Of a DNA stretch of 43,670 nucleotides, positions 1-9,343 are shown in pieces. The notes beneath the pieces are model-generated. The model saw only the letters and a program-made list of their open reading frames with translations. It was not told where the DNA came from and ran no database searches. The stretch is from positions 1-43,670 of the forward strand of contig NZAJ01000025.1 in the NCBI GenBank assembly GCA_002687495.1, read 5' to 3'. Within the stretch, counting starts at the first letter, position 1. Every line of letters begins with the position of its first letter. Origin of the DNA: Micavibrio sp. GTDB lineage: Bacteria; Pseudomonadota; Alphaproteobacteria; Micavibrionales; Micavibrionaceae. A program made the translations under genes and the position numbers.

Positions 1-143
1 TATATATTTTGAAACAGCTCGGATGGTAAGATTATATTTGCGCCTTGCTGAGCAGCGTTCTCAATATACGAAACTGTCTTATCGATATTTTCTTTCATAT
101 CGTGTCCATAAGATGTCTGTATCGCTGCAACTTTAGTACTCAT
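1..143 (-). CDS. aguB: N-carbamoylputrescine amidase, N-terminal part (cut by window edge)
   Basis: The minus strand from 143 encodes 47 codons beginning MSTKVAAIQTSYGHDM and ending at ...LPSELFQN before the window edge. This is the start of a carbon-nitrogen hydrolase (nitrilase fold): the LPSELF stretch carries the first catalytic-triad glutamate. The next upstream gene is agmatine deiminase, 10 bases away on the same strand, so the product is most likely the AguB amidase that turns N-carbamoylputrescine into putrescine, CO2 and ammonia. The Lys and Cys of the triad lie outside the window. Other nitrilase-family amidases cannot be excluded from the fragment alone; the neighbour is the main argument. 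Confidence 0.8.
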   Translation of the reverse strand, partial: MSTKVAAIQTSYGHDMKENIDKTVSYIENAAQQGANIILPSELFQNI

Positions 144-153
144 ATATTCTCTC

Positions 154-1200
154 CTAAATTAGCCTGATTTTTTTCGCAGGCTCTTGCTGCGAAATACAGT
201 GAAAAGACCCACCGCCTGTTAGCAAAGCATGCGCCTCAACGCCGACAACTTGTCGCGTTGGAAATAGATCCTTCAATTGCTCAATAGCCTCATCAGCACT
301 ACGGCTGCTATAAGTTGGAACTACAACTGCTGCATTCGTGATAATAAAGTTCATATGTGAGGCTGGACTGACCTCCCCTTCAGCATCAAGAACCAATCCC
401 GGCGATGGAAGCTGAACAATCTCAAACCCACTACCACAAAGCTTTTCAGCATTCTCTAAATGCAGCTTATAATTCGGATCATCATCACCATATGGCTTCT
501 GACACACTATTTTATTTTCAGAAACGAAACGGGCTGTATTATCAATGTGACCATCAGTATGATCAGCTTTTAGACCATCATTAAGCCACAAAATACCCTT
601 TAAATGAAGAGCGTCTTTCAACTTCTCTTCAGCCTCATCCTGCTGCCAATTATTACGGTTTTTATTAAGCAAACATTGGCGTGTTGTCAGCAAAACACCC
701 TCGCCATTATGCTCTAAAGCGCCACCTTCCATGATGAAATCGTGATGAATTAATTGCGCGCCGCTAATCTCTGCCATGATATCGCCAATCGTATCATCAT
801 GCTCATAGAGATATTTACCGCCCCAACCATTATGCTTAAAACGATGCGCCTCACCATTACCCAAATATATAGGGCCAGTATCCCTCAACCAAACATCACC
901 GCAAGGCGAATCAATAATTTCGAGATTATCACTTCCCAAAAGCGCTTTCACACTCCGCGCAGCAGCACTACCCATAGCGACAACACGCACAAGCTGCCCA
1001 TCACGAACAGCCTCAATCATCTGCGCAATTTCACTGCGCGCAGCCTCTATAAGTTCACCAGCCCAAAGCTCTTGGTGAGATGGCCACCCAACCCACAAGC
1101 AGCTTTGCGTCTCCCATTCAGCAGGCACAGAAAGCCCACCCGCTAAAGCAGAGCCACCCTTAAATAGACCATAATCATGCTGTTTAGAAATCATGCGCAC
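154..1200 (-). CDS. aguA: agmatine deiminase
   Basis: Hydrolyses agmatine to N-carbamoylputrescine and ammonia in the cytoplasm, the middle step of the arginine-to-putrescine route. The 348-residue protein has usual family length and shows the peptidylarginine-deiminase-type motifs in order: CLWVGWP near the N-terminus, GDVWLRDTGP, MEGGALEHNGEG, HTDGHIDN, and the catalytic GGGSFHC with Cys335. It is followed at once by aguB, so the two are co-transcribed. It starts back to back with the carboxyspermidine genes, leaving a 69-base shared promoter region. Start could be residue 1 or Met3; neither has a strong ribosome binding site. Confidence 0.93.
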   Translation of the reverse strand: MRMISKQHDYGLFKGGSALAGGLSVPAEWETQSCLWVGWPSHQELWAGELIEAARSEIAQMIEAVRDGQLVRVVAMGSAAARSVKALLGSDNLEIIDSPCGDVWLRDTGPIYLGNGEAHRFKHNGWGGKYLYEHDDTIGDIMAEISGAQLIHHDFIMEGGALEHNGEGVLLTTRQCLLNKNRNNWQQDEAEEKLKDALHLKGILWLNDGLKADHTDGHIDNTARFVSENKIVCQKPYGDDDPNYKLHLENAEKLCGSGFEIVQLPSPGLVLDAEGEVSPASHMNFIITNAAVVVPTYSSRSADEAIEQLKDLFPTRQVVGVEAHALLTGGGSFHCISQQEPAKKIRLI

Positions 1201-1269
1201 TTATACTTGAAATTTTACTCATTTCCAATTAAATAATACGCACACACTTAAAGCAGAAGGATTAAAAAT

Positions 1270-2508
1270 ATGAGAGTATTAATCATAGGCGCAGGCGGCG
1301 CAGGCAATGTAGTAGCTAAAAAATGCGCTATGAATAAAGACACTTTCACACATATCCACCTCGCTAGCCGCACTGTATCTAAGTGTGAAAAAATCCGTAA
1401 CGAAATCAAAGAACAATTCTCAGTAGATATTGAAATCTCAGCCCTAGACGCTGATAACGTAAGTGATACAGTTACTCTCATTAACCAAGTTAAGCCTGAT
1501 CTTGTTATTAATATGGCTCTACCATACCAAGATTTAGCTATTATGGATGCCTGCTTAGAAACGAAGACAAACTATATGGATACCGCTAATTACGAGCCAA
1601 TAGATGTCGCTAAATTTGAATATCATTGGCAGTGGGCCTATCAAGATAAGTTTAAAGAAGCTGGTATAACAGCGATCCTTGGCTGTGGCTTCGATCCAGG
1701 ACAGACAAATATCTACTGCGCCTATGCTCAGAAAAATCTTTTCGATGAAATACATTATATCGATATTATTGACTGTAACGCAGGCGATCACGGCAAAGCT
1801 TTTGCTACGAACTTCAATCCAGAAATCAACCTACGTGAAGTCACACAAAATGGCCGCTACTGGGAGAATGGGGAATGGGTAGAAACTGAGCCTTTAGAGT
1901 TCCGCAAAATGATTGACTACCCGGAAGTGGGCGAGAAAGCCTCGTACCTCCTCTATCATGAAGAGCTGGAATCATTATGCCAAAATATCAAGGGCTTAAA
2001 GCGCATTCGCTTCTGGATGACCTTTGGTGATGAATATATTAAACACATGGAAGTTCTGCAAAATATTGGTATGACACGCATCGATCCTGTCATTCATAAT
2101 GGCGTGGAAATCGTGCCAATTCAGTTCTTAAAAACCCTACTTCCAGAGCCATCATCACTCTCAGATGGCTATACAGGAAAGACTTCTATTGGCTGCGTTA
2201 TTACAGGCATTAAGGACGGCGTAGAAAAAACCGTCCTTATATATAATGTCTGCGACCACGCTCAAACACATAAAGAAGTCGGCGCACAAGCCGTATCCTA
2301 TACAACTGGCGTGCCACCAGTAACCGGCGCTATATTAATGGCAAAAGGTTTATGGGGCAAAGAGCCAGGCGTATGGAACGTAGAGCAACTCGATCCAAAC
2401 CCATTCATGGAAGAAGTCGCTAAACAAGGCCTAGCTTGGCATATAAAAGAACTTCCTTGCGGTCTAGGTGAGCTCACAGAGCGCCGTAAAGATAAAAAAG
2501 CAGCCTAA
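1270..2508 (+). CDS. carboxynorspermidine/carboxyspermidine dehydrogenase (saccharopine dehydrogenase-like)
   Basis: Condenses putrescine or diaminopropane with aspartate semialdehyde and reduces the product to carboxyspermidine or carboxynorspermidine. The 412-residue protein opens with a Rossmann dinucleotide motif, IGAGGAGNVVAKK (residues 6-18), followed by a saccharopine-dehydrogenase-like catalytic half with GCGFDPGQTN. The next gene, 3 bases downstream, is the matching decarboxylase, which separates this enzyme from true lysine-pathway saccharopine dehydrogenases. An AGAAGG ribosome binding site precedes the start. With putrescine supplied by aguAB the product is probably spermidine, but specificity cannot be read from sequence. 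Confidence 0.88.
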   Translation: MRVLIIGAGGAGNVVAKKCAMNKDTFTHIHLASRTVSKCEKIRNEIKEQFSVDIEISALDADNVSDTVTLINQVKPDLVINMALPYQDLAIMDACLETKTNYMDTANYEPIDVAKFEYHWQWAYQDKFKEAGITAILGCGFDPGQTNIYCAYAQKNLFDEIHYIDIIDCNAGDHGKAFATNFNPEINLREVTQNGRYWENGEWVETEPLEFRKMIDYPEVGEKASYLLYHEELESLCQNIKGLKRIRFWMTFGDEYIKHMEVLQNIGMTRIDPVIHNGVEIVPIQFLKTLLPEPSSLSDGYTGKTSIGCVITGIKDGVEKTVLIYNVCDHAQTHKEVGAQAVSYTTGVPPVTGAILMAKGLWGKEPGVWNVEQLDPNPFMEEVAKQGLAWHIKELPCGLGELTERRKDKKAA

Positions 2509-2511
2509 TAA

Positions 2512-3678
2512 ATGCATAAAAATCATCTAGAAGCTTTACAGCATATCGAGACCCCTGCATATGTCGCCGATATAGCTGCGATTAAGCGCAACCTCGAAAA
2601 AGCTAAATATATTCGTGAGCAAGCAGGCGTTAAAATCCTGCTCGCCACAAAAGCTTTCTCAATGTATTCGGTATTCCCTATAATGAGCGAATACCTTGAT
2701 GGAACAACAGCTAGCGGGCTATACGAGGCACGTTTAGGCGCTAATCACTTCGGAAAAGAAGTGCACACCTATTCACCCGCATATAAAGAAGATGATCTTT
2801 TAGAGATTTTGCAATACTCAAATCACATCTACTTTAATTCAATCTCACAACTTAACAAATATGGCGATTTAGTCAGAGAAAAACGTAAAGATGCCATAAT
2901 AGGCCTAAGAGTTAACCCTCAGCTTTCGCTCGTTAAGAATTCTGAGCTCTATGACCCCTCCGCTCCAAATTCAAGATTTGGGATTCACAAAGAAGAATTA
3001 ACAGAATCCGTACTTGCCAAAGTCGATCTCTTGCATTTTCATAATTTATGTGAAAATTTAGCGGAAGATAGTGTACGCCTCATTAGTCATATTTCAGAAA
3101 AATTTGATTTTGCCATAAAAAATGTTTCCAGAATAAATATTGGGGGAGGTCACTACTACTCACACCCCGAATATGACATCGATTTACTCATAAAAACACT
3201 TAAAAATTTTAGAACAAAATACAACATAGACGTTACATTAGAGCCTGGAGGCGCACACCTATACGATGCAGGCTACCTTGTATCATCAGTAATAGATACA
3301 ATAGAAAATAATTCACATATTGCAATAATCGATGCTAGTGCATCAACACACATGCCGGACGTTTTAGAGGTACCATACACACCAAAAATCTTAAACGCAG
3401 AGATACACACTAAAGAAAACACAATTAATAACAACAGCTTAATATACACGCTAGGTGGCAACACATGCATGACAGGTGACATTATAGGAACGTATCGTTT
3501 CGATGATAAATTGCATACCAATGATAAGATTATATTCACAGACATGATGCAGTACACCACAGTAAAAAACACAACCTTTAATGGTGTCCCCTTACCAAAT
3601 ATAGGAATACTTCACGAAAACGGCAAATATGAGTTGATAAAAAAATTCAACTATAAAGATTTTGAAGACAGACTCTAA
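2512..3678 (+). CDS. nspC: carboxynorspermidine/carboxyspermidine decarboxylase
   Basis: PLP enzyme of the alanine-racemase fold III class that decarboxylates carboxy(nor)spermidine to (nor)spermidine, the last step of the alternative spermidine route. The 388 residues show the PLP lysine in LLATKAFSMY (Lys47), the phosphate loop INIGGGHYYS, EPGGA, and the late cysteine motif GGNTCMTGD. Overall length and motifs fit NspC rather than LysA. It is translationally close to the dehydrogenase (3-base gap). The second half looks richer in ATA and AAA codons than the first, which may be drift. No convincing terminator is seen in the 53 bases to the convergent ubiB-like gene. Confidence 0.9.
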   Translation: MHKNHLEALQHIETPAYVADIAAIKRNLEKAKYIREQAGVKILLATKAFSMYSVFPIMSEYLDGTTASGLYEARLGANHFGKEVHTYSPAYKEDDLLEILQYSNHIYFNSISQLNKYGDLVREKRKDAIIGLRVNPQLSLVKNSELYDPSAPNSRFGIHKEELTESVLAKVDLLHFHNLCENLAEDSVRLISHISEKFDFAIKNVSRINIGGGHYYSHPEYDIDLLIKTLKNFRTKYNIDVTLEPGGAHLYDAGYLVSSVIDTIENNSHIAIIDASASTHMPDVLEVPYTPKILNAEIHTKENTINNNSLIYTLGGNTCMTGDIIGTYRFDDKLHTNDKIIFTDMMQYTTVKNTTFNGVPLPNIGILHENGKYELIKKFNYKDFEDRL

Positions 3679-3731
3679 TTTCACTTAAACATTATATATA
3701 AAGTCACTAATTAAGAATAATTACCTAAAAA

Positions 3732-5180
3732 TCACACGCTCGTAGGCAAATCAAATTTCTTCAACGCCTCATTTTGATTTTTACTCATATTAGAAACATC
3801 GAAACCTTCAATCATTTCATTGAAAATATTATGCCAATTAACCTCAGCATTAAGATGAATGAACACTGAACCTAAACCCAATGCCGCTCGATCCATAAAA
3901 ACAAATTCGCGCGGTACTGAAATACCCCCACGCTCCTTACTAAGCTCACGCAACTTTTTATGAACCTTCTCCGCAGTATCACGACCATAAACAGCACCAT
4001 CAGCATGACCGATCGTACGCACCCTATCTTCTAGAATTGGACCATAGAGAAACTCAGCCCAAATATTGAGGGTCTCAACCTGCTCTTTAGATAGCCCCTC
4101 AAACCCCCATGTCTCATAGGCATAAACGGCTAAGTCATTGTCTTTATTTTGCAATGCACGATACAAATCAATAACACCACCAACAAATCTCGCAGAAAAT
4201 ACGCGTATACAGCCAAAGTCCAATAGGTTAATAGACAAATCATCAGGGCGCACCGTATAGTTCCCTAAATGCGGGTCACCATGTATAACACCATAACCAT
4301 ATAACGGCACATACCACGCTCTAAACATGTTCAAAGCCAGCTGTGAGCGCACTTCTGGGGCAGCTTCTTTAAATGATAATATCTTATCCCCTTCAAGCCA
4401 TGTAGTCGTCAAAAGCCTTGAAGTTGACAACTCTTTCACAACATGAGGAACATGTACGTGCTTTTCATCACGCAACATATACTCGTATAGATTGCATTGC
4501 TTCGCCTCTCTCTCATAATCCAGCTCTTCATAAAGCCGTTCAGAAAGCTCCGCATAAATATCCTTCGTTTTAATTGAAGGATCGTATTTCTCATATAAAG
4601 AGAAAATTGTTTTTAGCTGATTAAGGTCAGTATTGATAGCACTTGCCATATCAGGATATTGCAACTTACACGCCAAGACCGGCGAGTCTGGTGCACCATC
4701 CCCATAAGTTAAACTAGACGTATCATCACCATATTTCAAAAGGCTATTTTTGGCTAAAGCCTTGTGAACTTGTCCTAAACTTGCTGCAGCACAAGCCTCT
4801 TTATCAAAACGATTAAATAAAGATTCCCAATTTTGTCCAAGTTCAGTTTTCATGCGCCTGCGCACAAAAGACCAGCCCATTGGCGGCGCATTTGACTGAA
4901 GCTCCTGCATCGCACGAGCATATTCAGGTGGCAGGGCCTCCGGTATGGTTGAGAGTATTTGCCCCACCTTCATCAAGGGTCCTTTAAGGTTACCCAAAGC
5001 AATCATAAGTTGCTTAGCGTGTTCATCCCTATCTATATTAAGACCTAGAAACTTTTCACCGGCTAGCTTAGTTGCAAGCCCTGCCATAGTGCCAGAAACC
5101 TTCCCATAACGCGCAATTTTACTCGTCATACGGTTTTCTTTGAAGCCGTCTTGCGGCTGAATATCATCATCATTTTTCAT
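3732..5180 (-). CDS. ABC1/UbiB-family atypical kinase (ubiquinone-related)
   Basis: Member of the ABC1/ADCK/UbiB family, atypical kinase-like ATPases supporting ubiquinone biosynthesis. The sequence shows KVGQILST (KxGQ signature), PEALPPEYARAMQELQSNAPPM, the alanine-rich nucleotide loop AAASLGQVH, the kinase lysine in CKLQYP, HGDPHLGNY and a DFG-type LLDFG. The open frame extends upstream to 5318, but that part would overlap the divergent COQ9 start and has no family similarity, so I start at Met 5180, giving 482 residues. Divergent pairing with COQ9 supports the ubiquinone role. Unlike E. coli UbiB no clear C-terminal membrane helices are visible, so it is closer to the soluble COQ8-like subgroup. 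Confidence 0.85.
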   Translation of the reverse strand: MKNDDDIQPQDGFKENRMTSKIARYGKVSGTMAGLATKLAGEKFLGLNIDRDEHAKQLMIALGNLKGPLMKVGQILSTIPEALPPEYARAMQELQSNAPPMGWSFVRRRMKTELGQNWESLFNRFDKEACAAASLGQVHKALAKNSLLKYGDDTSSLTYGDGAPDSPVLACKLQYPDMASAINTDLNQLKTIFSLYEKYDPSIKTKDIYAELSERLYEELDYEREAKQCNLYEYMLRDEKHVHVPHVVKELSTSRLLTTTWLEGDKILSFKEAAPEVRSQLALNMFRAWYVPLYGYGVIHGDPHLGNYTVRPDDLSINLLDFGCIRVFSARFVGGVIDLYRALQNKDNDLAVYAYETWGFEGLSKEQVETLNIWAEFLYGPILEDRVRTIGHADGAVYGRDTAEKVHKKLRELSKERGGISVPREFVFMDRAALGLGSVFIHLNAEVNWHNIFNEMIEGFDVSNMSKNQNEALKKFDLPTSV

Positions 5181-5238
5181 GCTTATAAAATAGCTCTTTA
5201 AACTGGAAACTCCAGCAGAAAAAGCACATAATAAAAAT

Positions 5239-5829
5239 ATGAACAAAACCAATACTAAAGATATCAAAGAAGACATCATCAACACGGCCATGCCGAACAT
5301 CGCTTTTGATGGACTCAATTGGGAAATGATCTGTAATTCTGCAGAGCAAGCTGGCTACAGCAAGAACACCGCAGAAAGTGTCTTCATTCATAAAATGAAG
5401 GACGTACTTCAAACGATCTCTGAAATAACCGACAAAAACATGCTAGAGGCGTTAGAGGCCATAAACCCTGATGATCTTCCTATTAGGCAGCGCATTAAAA
5501 TAGCATTATTAGAGCGCTTTAAATATCTATCTCAACATCGAGACGCTCTTACTCAAAGCATGCAATATTGGATAATTCCCTCGAATAAGCCACGCGCAGC
5601 ACGCATCGTGTGGCAAAGTGCCGACACTATCTGGAGCTGGGCTGGTGACACATCAAAAGATTATAATCACTATACAAAACGCATCCTTTTAAGCGGCATC
5701 ATCACGGCAACAACTCTTTATTTACTCAATAATAAAGAATGCTCGGATGCCGATCTCGAAGACTTTATCGATAGAAGAATTGAGAATGTCATGACCATCA
5801 ACAAATTCACATCACGTTTTAAAAAATAA
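5239..5829 (+). CDS. COQ9 family protein
   Basis: COQ9-type lipid-binding protein of TetR-like fold that assists ubiquinone biosynthesis, in eukaryotes by aiding the COQ7 hydroxylase. The 196 residues match the alphaproteobacterial family: an N-terminal stretch with MPNIAFDGLNW and SAEQAGYS, a central helical part with IALLERFKYLSQH and RIVWQSADTIWSWAGDTS, then DYNHYTKRILLSGI near the C-terminus. The start at 5239 is preferred over the internal Met because INTAMPNIAFDGL belongs to the conserved region. It is divergent from the UbiB-like kinase, with 58 bases between starts, and is followed after 30 bases by the DotI/IcmL-like gene. Confidence 0.85.
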   Translation: MNKTNTKDIKEDIINTAMPNIAFDGLNWEMICNSAEQAGYSKNTAESVFIHKMKDVLQTISEITDKNMLEALEAINPDDLPIRQRIKIALLERFKYLSQHRDALTQSMQYWIIPSNKPRAARIVWQSADTIWSWAGDTSKDYNHYTKRILLSGIITATTLYLLNNKECSDADLEDFIDRRIENVMTINKFTSRFKK

Positions 5830-5859
5830 AATGCATAAAATTAAATTATGGGGGCATAA

Positions 5860-6549
5860 ATGAATTCAAAATATAAACGACTAATTACGGGCACAATTTG
5901 CGCTTTAATGCTCAGTACCTCACAAGCACAAGCAGGACTACTTGAACTTCTTTTTCCGGCACTCAAAAAAGATCCCCCAAACGTACATGAAACGCTTATT
6001 GCGCCATTCGCTGAGGATTATGAGGGCGATCAGGCCACAAACACACTCTCAGAAGAAGAAATTAAAAAGGCAACTCTGCCAGTTAATGCCAGCAACCTAG
6101 ATAAACCGCACCGCCAGCTCCCACAAATCTCAGCAATAGTTTCAGACTTCGTTTCAGAATCTCTTCTCATTGATGCAAATCGCAAAGAACAAATGCTAGA
6201 AGCGATCACTAAAAACTTTAGCGCTAATGGCAAGCAGCAATATATGAGATTTTTGCAAGAAAATAACATGATAAAAACACTAGATAGCAAAGCTTATAAT
6301 ATCCGAAGCTTCGTCATAGAAGAACCGACGATGCTTAATAATGGTGTCGTAAGTGATCGTTATCGCTGGCTCTACGAAGCGCCCGTCCTGATTAGCTATA
6401 TCAAAAGCGATATGAACGAATATGATAACAAAGCAGACCCGATAAACCTCAAAATGTTAATCCGTCTTCAAGTCGGTCGCTCAGAAAAAGCCCAGCATGA
6501 TAGCGGTTTACTTATCGAGACATGGAGCGGCAAGGTCATTAAAGACTAG
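5860..6549 (+). CDS. exported DotI/IcmL-like protein
   Basis: 229 residues with an N-terminal signal peptide (basic MNSKYKR, hydrophobic core, likely cleavage after SQAQA). The rest resembles the periplasmic domain of DotI/IcmL, a component of type IVB secretion and conjugation machines: an N-terminal helix, NFSANGKQQYMRFLQENNMI, RSFVIEEPTMLNNGVVSDRYRW, APVLISYIKSD and LKMLIRLQVGRSEKAQHDSGLLIETW follow the family order. True DotI proteins have an N-terminal membrane anchor, whereas this one looks secreted. No other dot/icm gene is in the window, so a secretion role is not supported; it may be a free-standing relative. A strong GGGGG ribosome binding site precedes the start. Likely co-transcribed with COQ9. 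Confidence 0.65.
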   Translation: MNSKYKRLITGTICALMLSTSQAQAGLLELLFPALKKDPPNVHETLIAPFAEDYEGDQATNTLSEEEIKKATLPVNASNLDKPHRQLPQISAIVSDFVSESLLIDANRKEQMLEAITKNFSANGKQQYMRFLQENNMIKTLDSKAYNIRSFVIEEPTMLNNGVVSDRYRWLYEAPVLISYIKSDMNEYDNKADPINLKMLIRLQVGRSEKAQHDSGLLIETWSGKVIKD

Positions 6550-6667
6550 TTATTATCCACGCAAGCTAAAGAATAAAAAACTTCGTGCTTCACAATCTTG
6601 AGAAGCGCGCTACAATCGCTATATCCGAATCATTACTGAATTTTATTTTTTAAGGAGCACCTCTTTA

Positions 6668-6988
6668 ATGTCAGAGAATATTGCCGAATTCCCTCAAACT
6701 GAAACAAATAGCAACGAAGAAGCACAAGAAACAAACAGCCAGCCTCAAGATGTCGGCGGTATTGGCGGCGCACGCCTCCTTAGCTTTATAGAGCGTATAG
6801 AGCGCTTAGAAGAAGAAAAAGCAGCCCTCATGGAAGACATCAAAGAAGTCTATGCAGAAGCAAAAGGCGTGGGCTTTGATGTAAAAACAATCCGTAAAGT
6901 CGTTTCTTTGCGCAAAATGGACGGTGAAAAGCGCCGTGAAACAGAAGAGCTGCTTGACCTCTACAAAGCAGCTGTAGGCATGCTCTAA
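6668..6988 (+). CDS. gapR: GapR (DUF2312) nucleoid-associated protein
   Basis: Small helical protein typical of alphaproteobacteria that binds AT-rich overtwisted DNA and aids chromosome replication. The conserved core starts at about residue 34 with ARLLSFIERIERLEEEKAALMED, continues through IKEVYAEAKGVGFDVKTIRKV and ends RKMDGEKRRETEELLDLYKAAVG. The first 33 residues are a variable Gln/Asn/Glu-rich tail. At 106 residues it is slightly longer than the Caulobacter protein because of that tail. AAGGAG lies 11 bases before the start. It is followed by a hairpin terminator shared with the convergent acs gene. Confidence 0.93.
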   Translation: MSENIAEFPQTETNSNEEAQETNSQPQDVGGIGGARLLSFIERIERLEEEKAALMEDIKEVYAEAKGVGFDVKTIRKVVSLRKMDGEKRRETEELLDLYKAAVGML

Positions 6989-7012
6989 TTTAAAGAATAC
7001 CCTTTAAAGCAT

Positions 7013-7050
7013 AAAAAAGCCCGGTGAGAGCAATACGCCTTACCGGGCTT
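7013..7050. terminator. bidirectional intrinsic terminator between gapR and acs
   Basis: Arms 7017-7028 and 7039-7050 form a 12-bp stem with one G-U pair around a 10-base loop. On the minus strand the stem is followed by a run of six T (complement of 7013-7018), a good terminator for acs. On the plus strand the tail is a weaker CTTCTATTT after gapR. Confidence 0.85.
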
Positions 7051-7075
7051 CTTCTATTTATTATCTAACTAATAC

Positions 7076-9040
7076 CTAAACATCGACGCGCCCTTTTATA
7101 AGGTCTTTGACCACCCCTGGCTCAGCCAATGTCGATACATCCCCTAAGCTATCCACCTCATTCGCAGCGATTTTTCGCAAAATACGGCGCATAATCTTAC
7201 CAGAACGCGTCTTAGGAAGCGCTGGTGCCCAATGAATAACATCTGGCGTAGCAATAGGTCCGATAATAGAACGAACACTTTGAATGATCTCTTTTTTGAT
7301 ATCATCACTTGGCTCAGTTCCAACCAGCAAAGTCACATAAGCATAAATACCCTGCCCCTTCACATCATGCGGATAACCAACAACAGCCGCCTCAGACACT
7401 AATGGATGCTCATCCATAGCCTCTTCAATCTCCGCTGTACCTAGACGGTGCCCAGAAACATTAATGACATCATCAACGCGGCCAGTAATACGGTAATCAC
7501 CATCACGGTCACGGCGAGCACCATCTCCAGTGAAATACTTCCCTTTAAAGGTCGAGAAATATGTCTGAATAAAGCGCTCATGATCACCATAAACAGTTCG
7601 CATCTGTCCAGGCCATGAATCTTCAATCACAAGATTACCTTCAATAGCGCCGCGCTCATCACGCTCCGTATTGCTATCATCGAGGATCAAACCATCATTA
7701 TCGACTAAAGCAGCTTTCACACCAAAGAACGGCTTTTGCGCTTTACCCGGCTTCAAACTATGACACGGAAGCGGTGTAATCATGTGACCACCCGTTTCAG
7801 TCTGCCACCATGTATCCACAATCGGACAACGCCCATCACCGACGACATCGTGATACCAAACCCAAGCCTCATGGTTAATAGGCTCCCCAACAGTTCCTAA
7901 TATTCTTAGAGAACTCCGGTCGGTCTTTTTCACAAATTCATCACCTTTCGAGAGCAATGCACGAATAGCCGTTGGTGCTGTATAGAAAATATTTACCTGA
8001 TGCTTATCAACAACTTGCCAAAAACGTGAGCAATCCGGATAACTCGGCACACCCTCGAAAACAAGCGAAATTGCACCATTAGCCAGCGGTCCATACACAA
8101 TATAAGAATGACCTGTAATCCAGCCCACATCTGCTGTACACCAGTAAATTTCACCTGGTTTATAGTCAAATACATATTCATGCGTCAGACTTGCATAAAC
8201 CAAATAACCACCTGTCGTGTGCAGCACACCTTTAGGCTTACCGGTCGAGCCTGATGTATAGAGAATAAATAGTGGATCTTCCGCATTCATCTTTTCTGGT
8301 TCACACACATCATCTTGTTCTTCAACAATCTCATGCCACCAAACATCACGGCTATCATTCCATGCGATGTCGCCGCCCGTACGTTTAAGCACTAAAACCG
8401 TGCTCACATCAGGGCAGCCTTCACCACCTTCAATCGCTTTATCTGTATTGGCTTTAAGAGGAATAGTCTTACCTGCGCGGTAACCTTCATCCGCAGTTAA
8501 AACAATATTCGACTTACAATCTAGAATACGCCCTCTCAGAGCCTCTGGCGAAAACCCGCCAAAAACAACAGAGTGCACAGCGCCAATGCGGCTACATGCC
8601 AGCATAGCATAGGTCGCTTCCACCACCATTGGCATATAGATCGTCACGCGATCACCCTTCTTAACGCCGCGTGCTTTTAGAGCATTAGCCAGCTTACAAA
8701 CTTGCTTATGCAATTCTCCATAGGTGACATGAAAACTTTCTTCATCAGGATTATCCGCTTCAAAAATCAAAGCCGTGTCATTGGCTTTATGCGGCAAATG
8801 CCTATCAATACAGTTATAACTTACATTGAGGAGACCATCCTCATACCACTTGATCGATACATCACCCTCGAATGACGTATTCTTAATAATTGTTGGCTCT
8901 TTATACCAGTCGATCCTTTTGGCCTGCTCACGCCAGAAACCATCAGGATCATTGATTGATTGTGCGTACATCTCTTCATATTGCTCGACAGAAATGCTTG
9001 CATTCTCAACAATTTCAGTAGGGGGTTTTATCTGTTCCAT
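7076..9040 (-). CDS. acs: acetyl-CoA synthetase
   Basis: Makes acetyl-CoA from acetate, ATP and CoA through an acetyl-AMP intermediate. The protein shows the ANL-family motifs in order: [11 protein letters not shown] (phosphate loop), [41 protein letters not shown], and the C-terminal [10 protein letters not shown] with the lysine that is acetylated for regulation in this family. The open frame continues upstream to 9205, but the family start pattern ([18 protein letters not shown]) begins just after Met 9040, giving 654 residues, the usual length. No strong ribosome binding site is visible. No regulator of acetate use is next to it. Confidence 0.95.
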   Translation of the reverse strand: MEQIKPPTEIVENASISVEQYEEMYAQSINDPDGFWREQAKRIDWYKEPTIIKNTSFEGDVSIKWYEDGLLNVSYNCIDRHLPHKANDTALIFEADNPDEESFHVTYGELHKQVCKLANALKARGVKKGDRVTIYMPMVVEATYAMLACSRIGAVHSVVFGGFSPEALRGRILDCKSNIVLTADEGYRAGKTIPLKANTDKAIEGGEGCPDVSTVLVLKRTGGDIAWNDSRDVWWHEIVEEQDDVCEPEKMNAEDPLFILYTSGSTGKPKGVLHTTGGYLVYASLTHEYVFDYKPGEIYWCTADVGWITGHSYIVYGPLANGAISLVFEGVPSYPDCSRFWQVVDKHQVNIFYTAPTAIRALLSKGDEFVKKTDRSSLRILGTVGEPINHEAWVWYHDVVGDGRCPIVDTWWQTETGGHMITPLPCHSLKPGKAQKPFFGVKAALVDNDGLILDDSNTERDERGAIEGNLVIEDSWPGQMRTVYGDHERFIQTYFSTFKGKYFTGDGARRDRDGDYRITGRVDDVINVSGHRLGTAEIEEAMDEHPLVSEAAVVGYPHDVKGQGIYAYVTLLVGTEPSDDIKKEIIQSVRSIIGPIATPDVIHWAPALPKTRSGKIMRRILRKIAANEVDSLGDVSTLAEPGVVKDLIKGRVDV

Positions 9041-9249
9041 ACTAATAATTTTAGTACGCACCCCACCCCCATTCAAGAAATCAACACTGTGCGCCGCACA
9101 AAGAATCCACCCTAAATTGAAGCACAACTCAGGCTCAGCAAACACTCCACGAAATTCATTAAAATTTAAAAAGATACCAAAAGATGCAAAATATACACTT
9201 GACAATCACCCCCTAAAAAAGCCATAAAACGCACCTACCCTATATACGT

Positions 9250-9325
9250 GGCGGTGTAGCTCAGGGGTTAGAGCAGAGGAATCATAATCCTTGTGTCGGG
9301 AGTTCAAATCTCTCCACCGCTACCA
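9250..9325 (+). tRNA. tRNA-Met (CAT)
   Basis: 76-base cloverleaf with encoded CCA. The acceptor GGCGGTG pairs with CACCGCT (one G-U). The D arm is GCTC...GAGC, the anticodon loop ATCATAA carries CAT, and the T arm is GGGAG/CTCTC around TTCAAAT. The first acceptor base pair and the anticodon stem are not initiator-like. Elongator Met is preferred over lysidine-type Ile-CAT on general resemblance, but the two cannot be separated with certainty by eye. Confidence 0.9.
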
Positions 9326-9343
9326 ATTTCCTTCGGATAAAAA

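Noticed and set aside
754-1146. 130-codon plus-strand ORF
   Set aside because: It is antisense to agmatine deiminase, whose motifs are complete on the other strand.
5181-5318. Hydrophobic N-terminal extension of the UbiB-like kinase that resembles a membrane helix
   Set aside because: It overlaps the divergent COQ9 start and is antisense to its conserved region.
9041-9205. N-terminal extension of acetyl-CoA synthetase
   Set aside because: The extra 55 residues lack family similarity and the usual start pattern begins at 9040.
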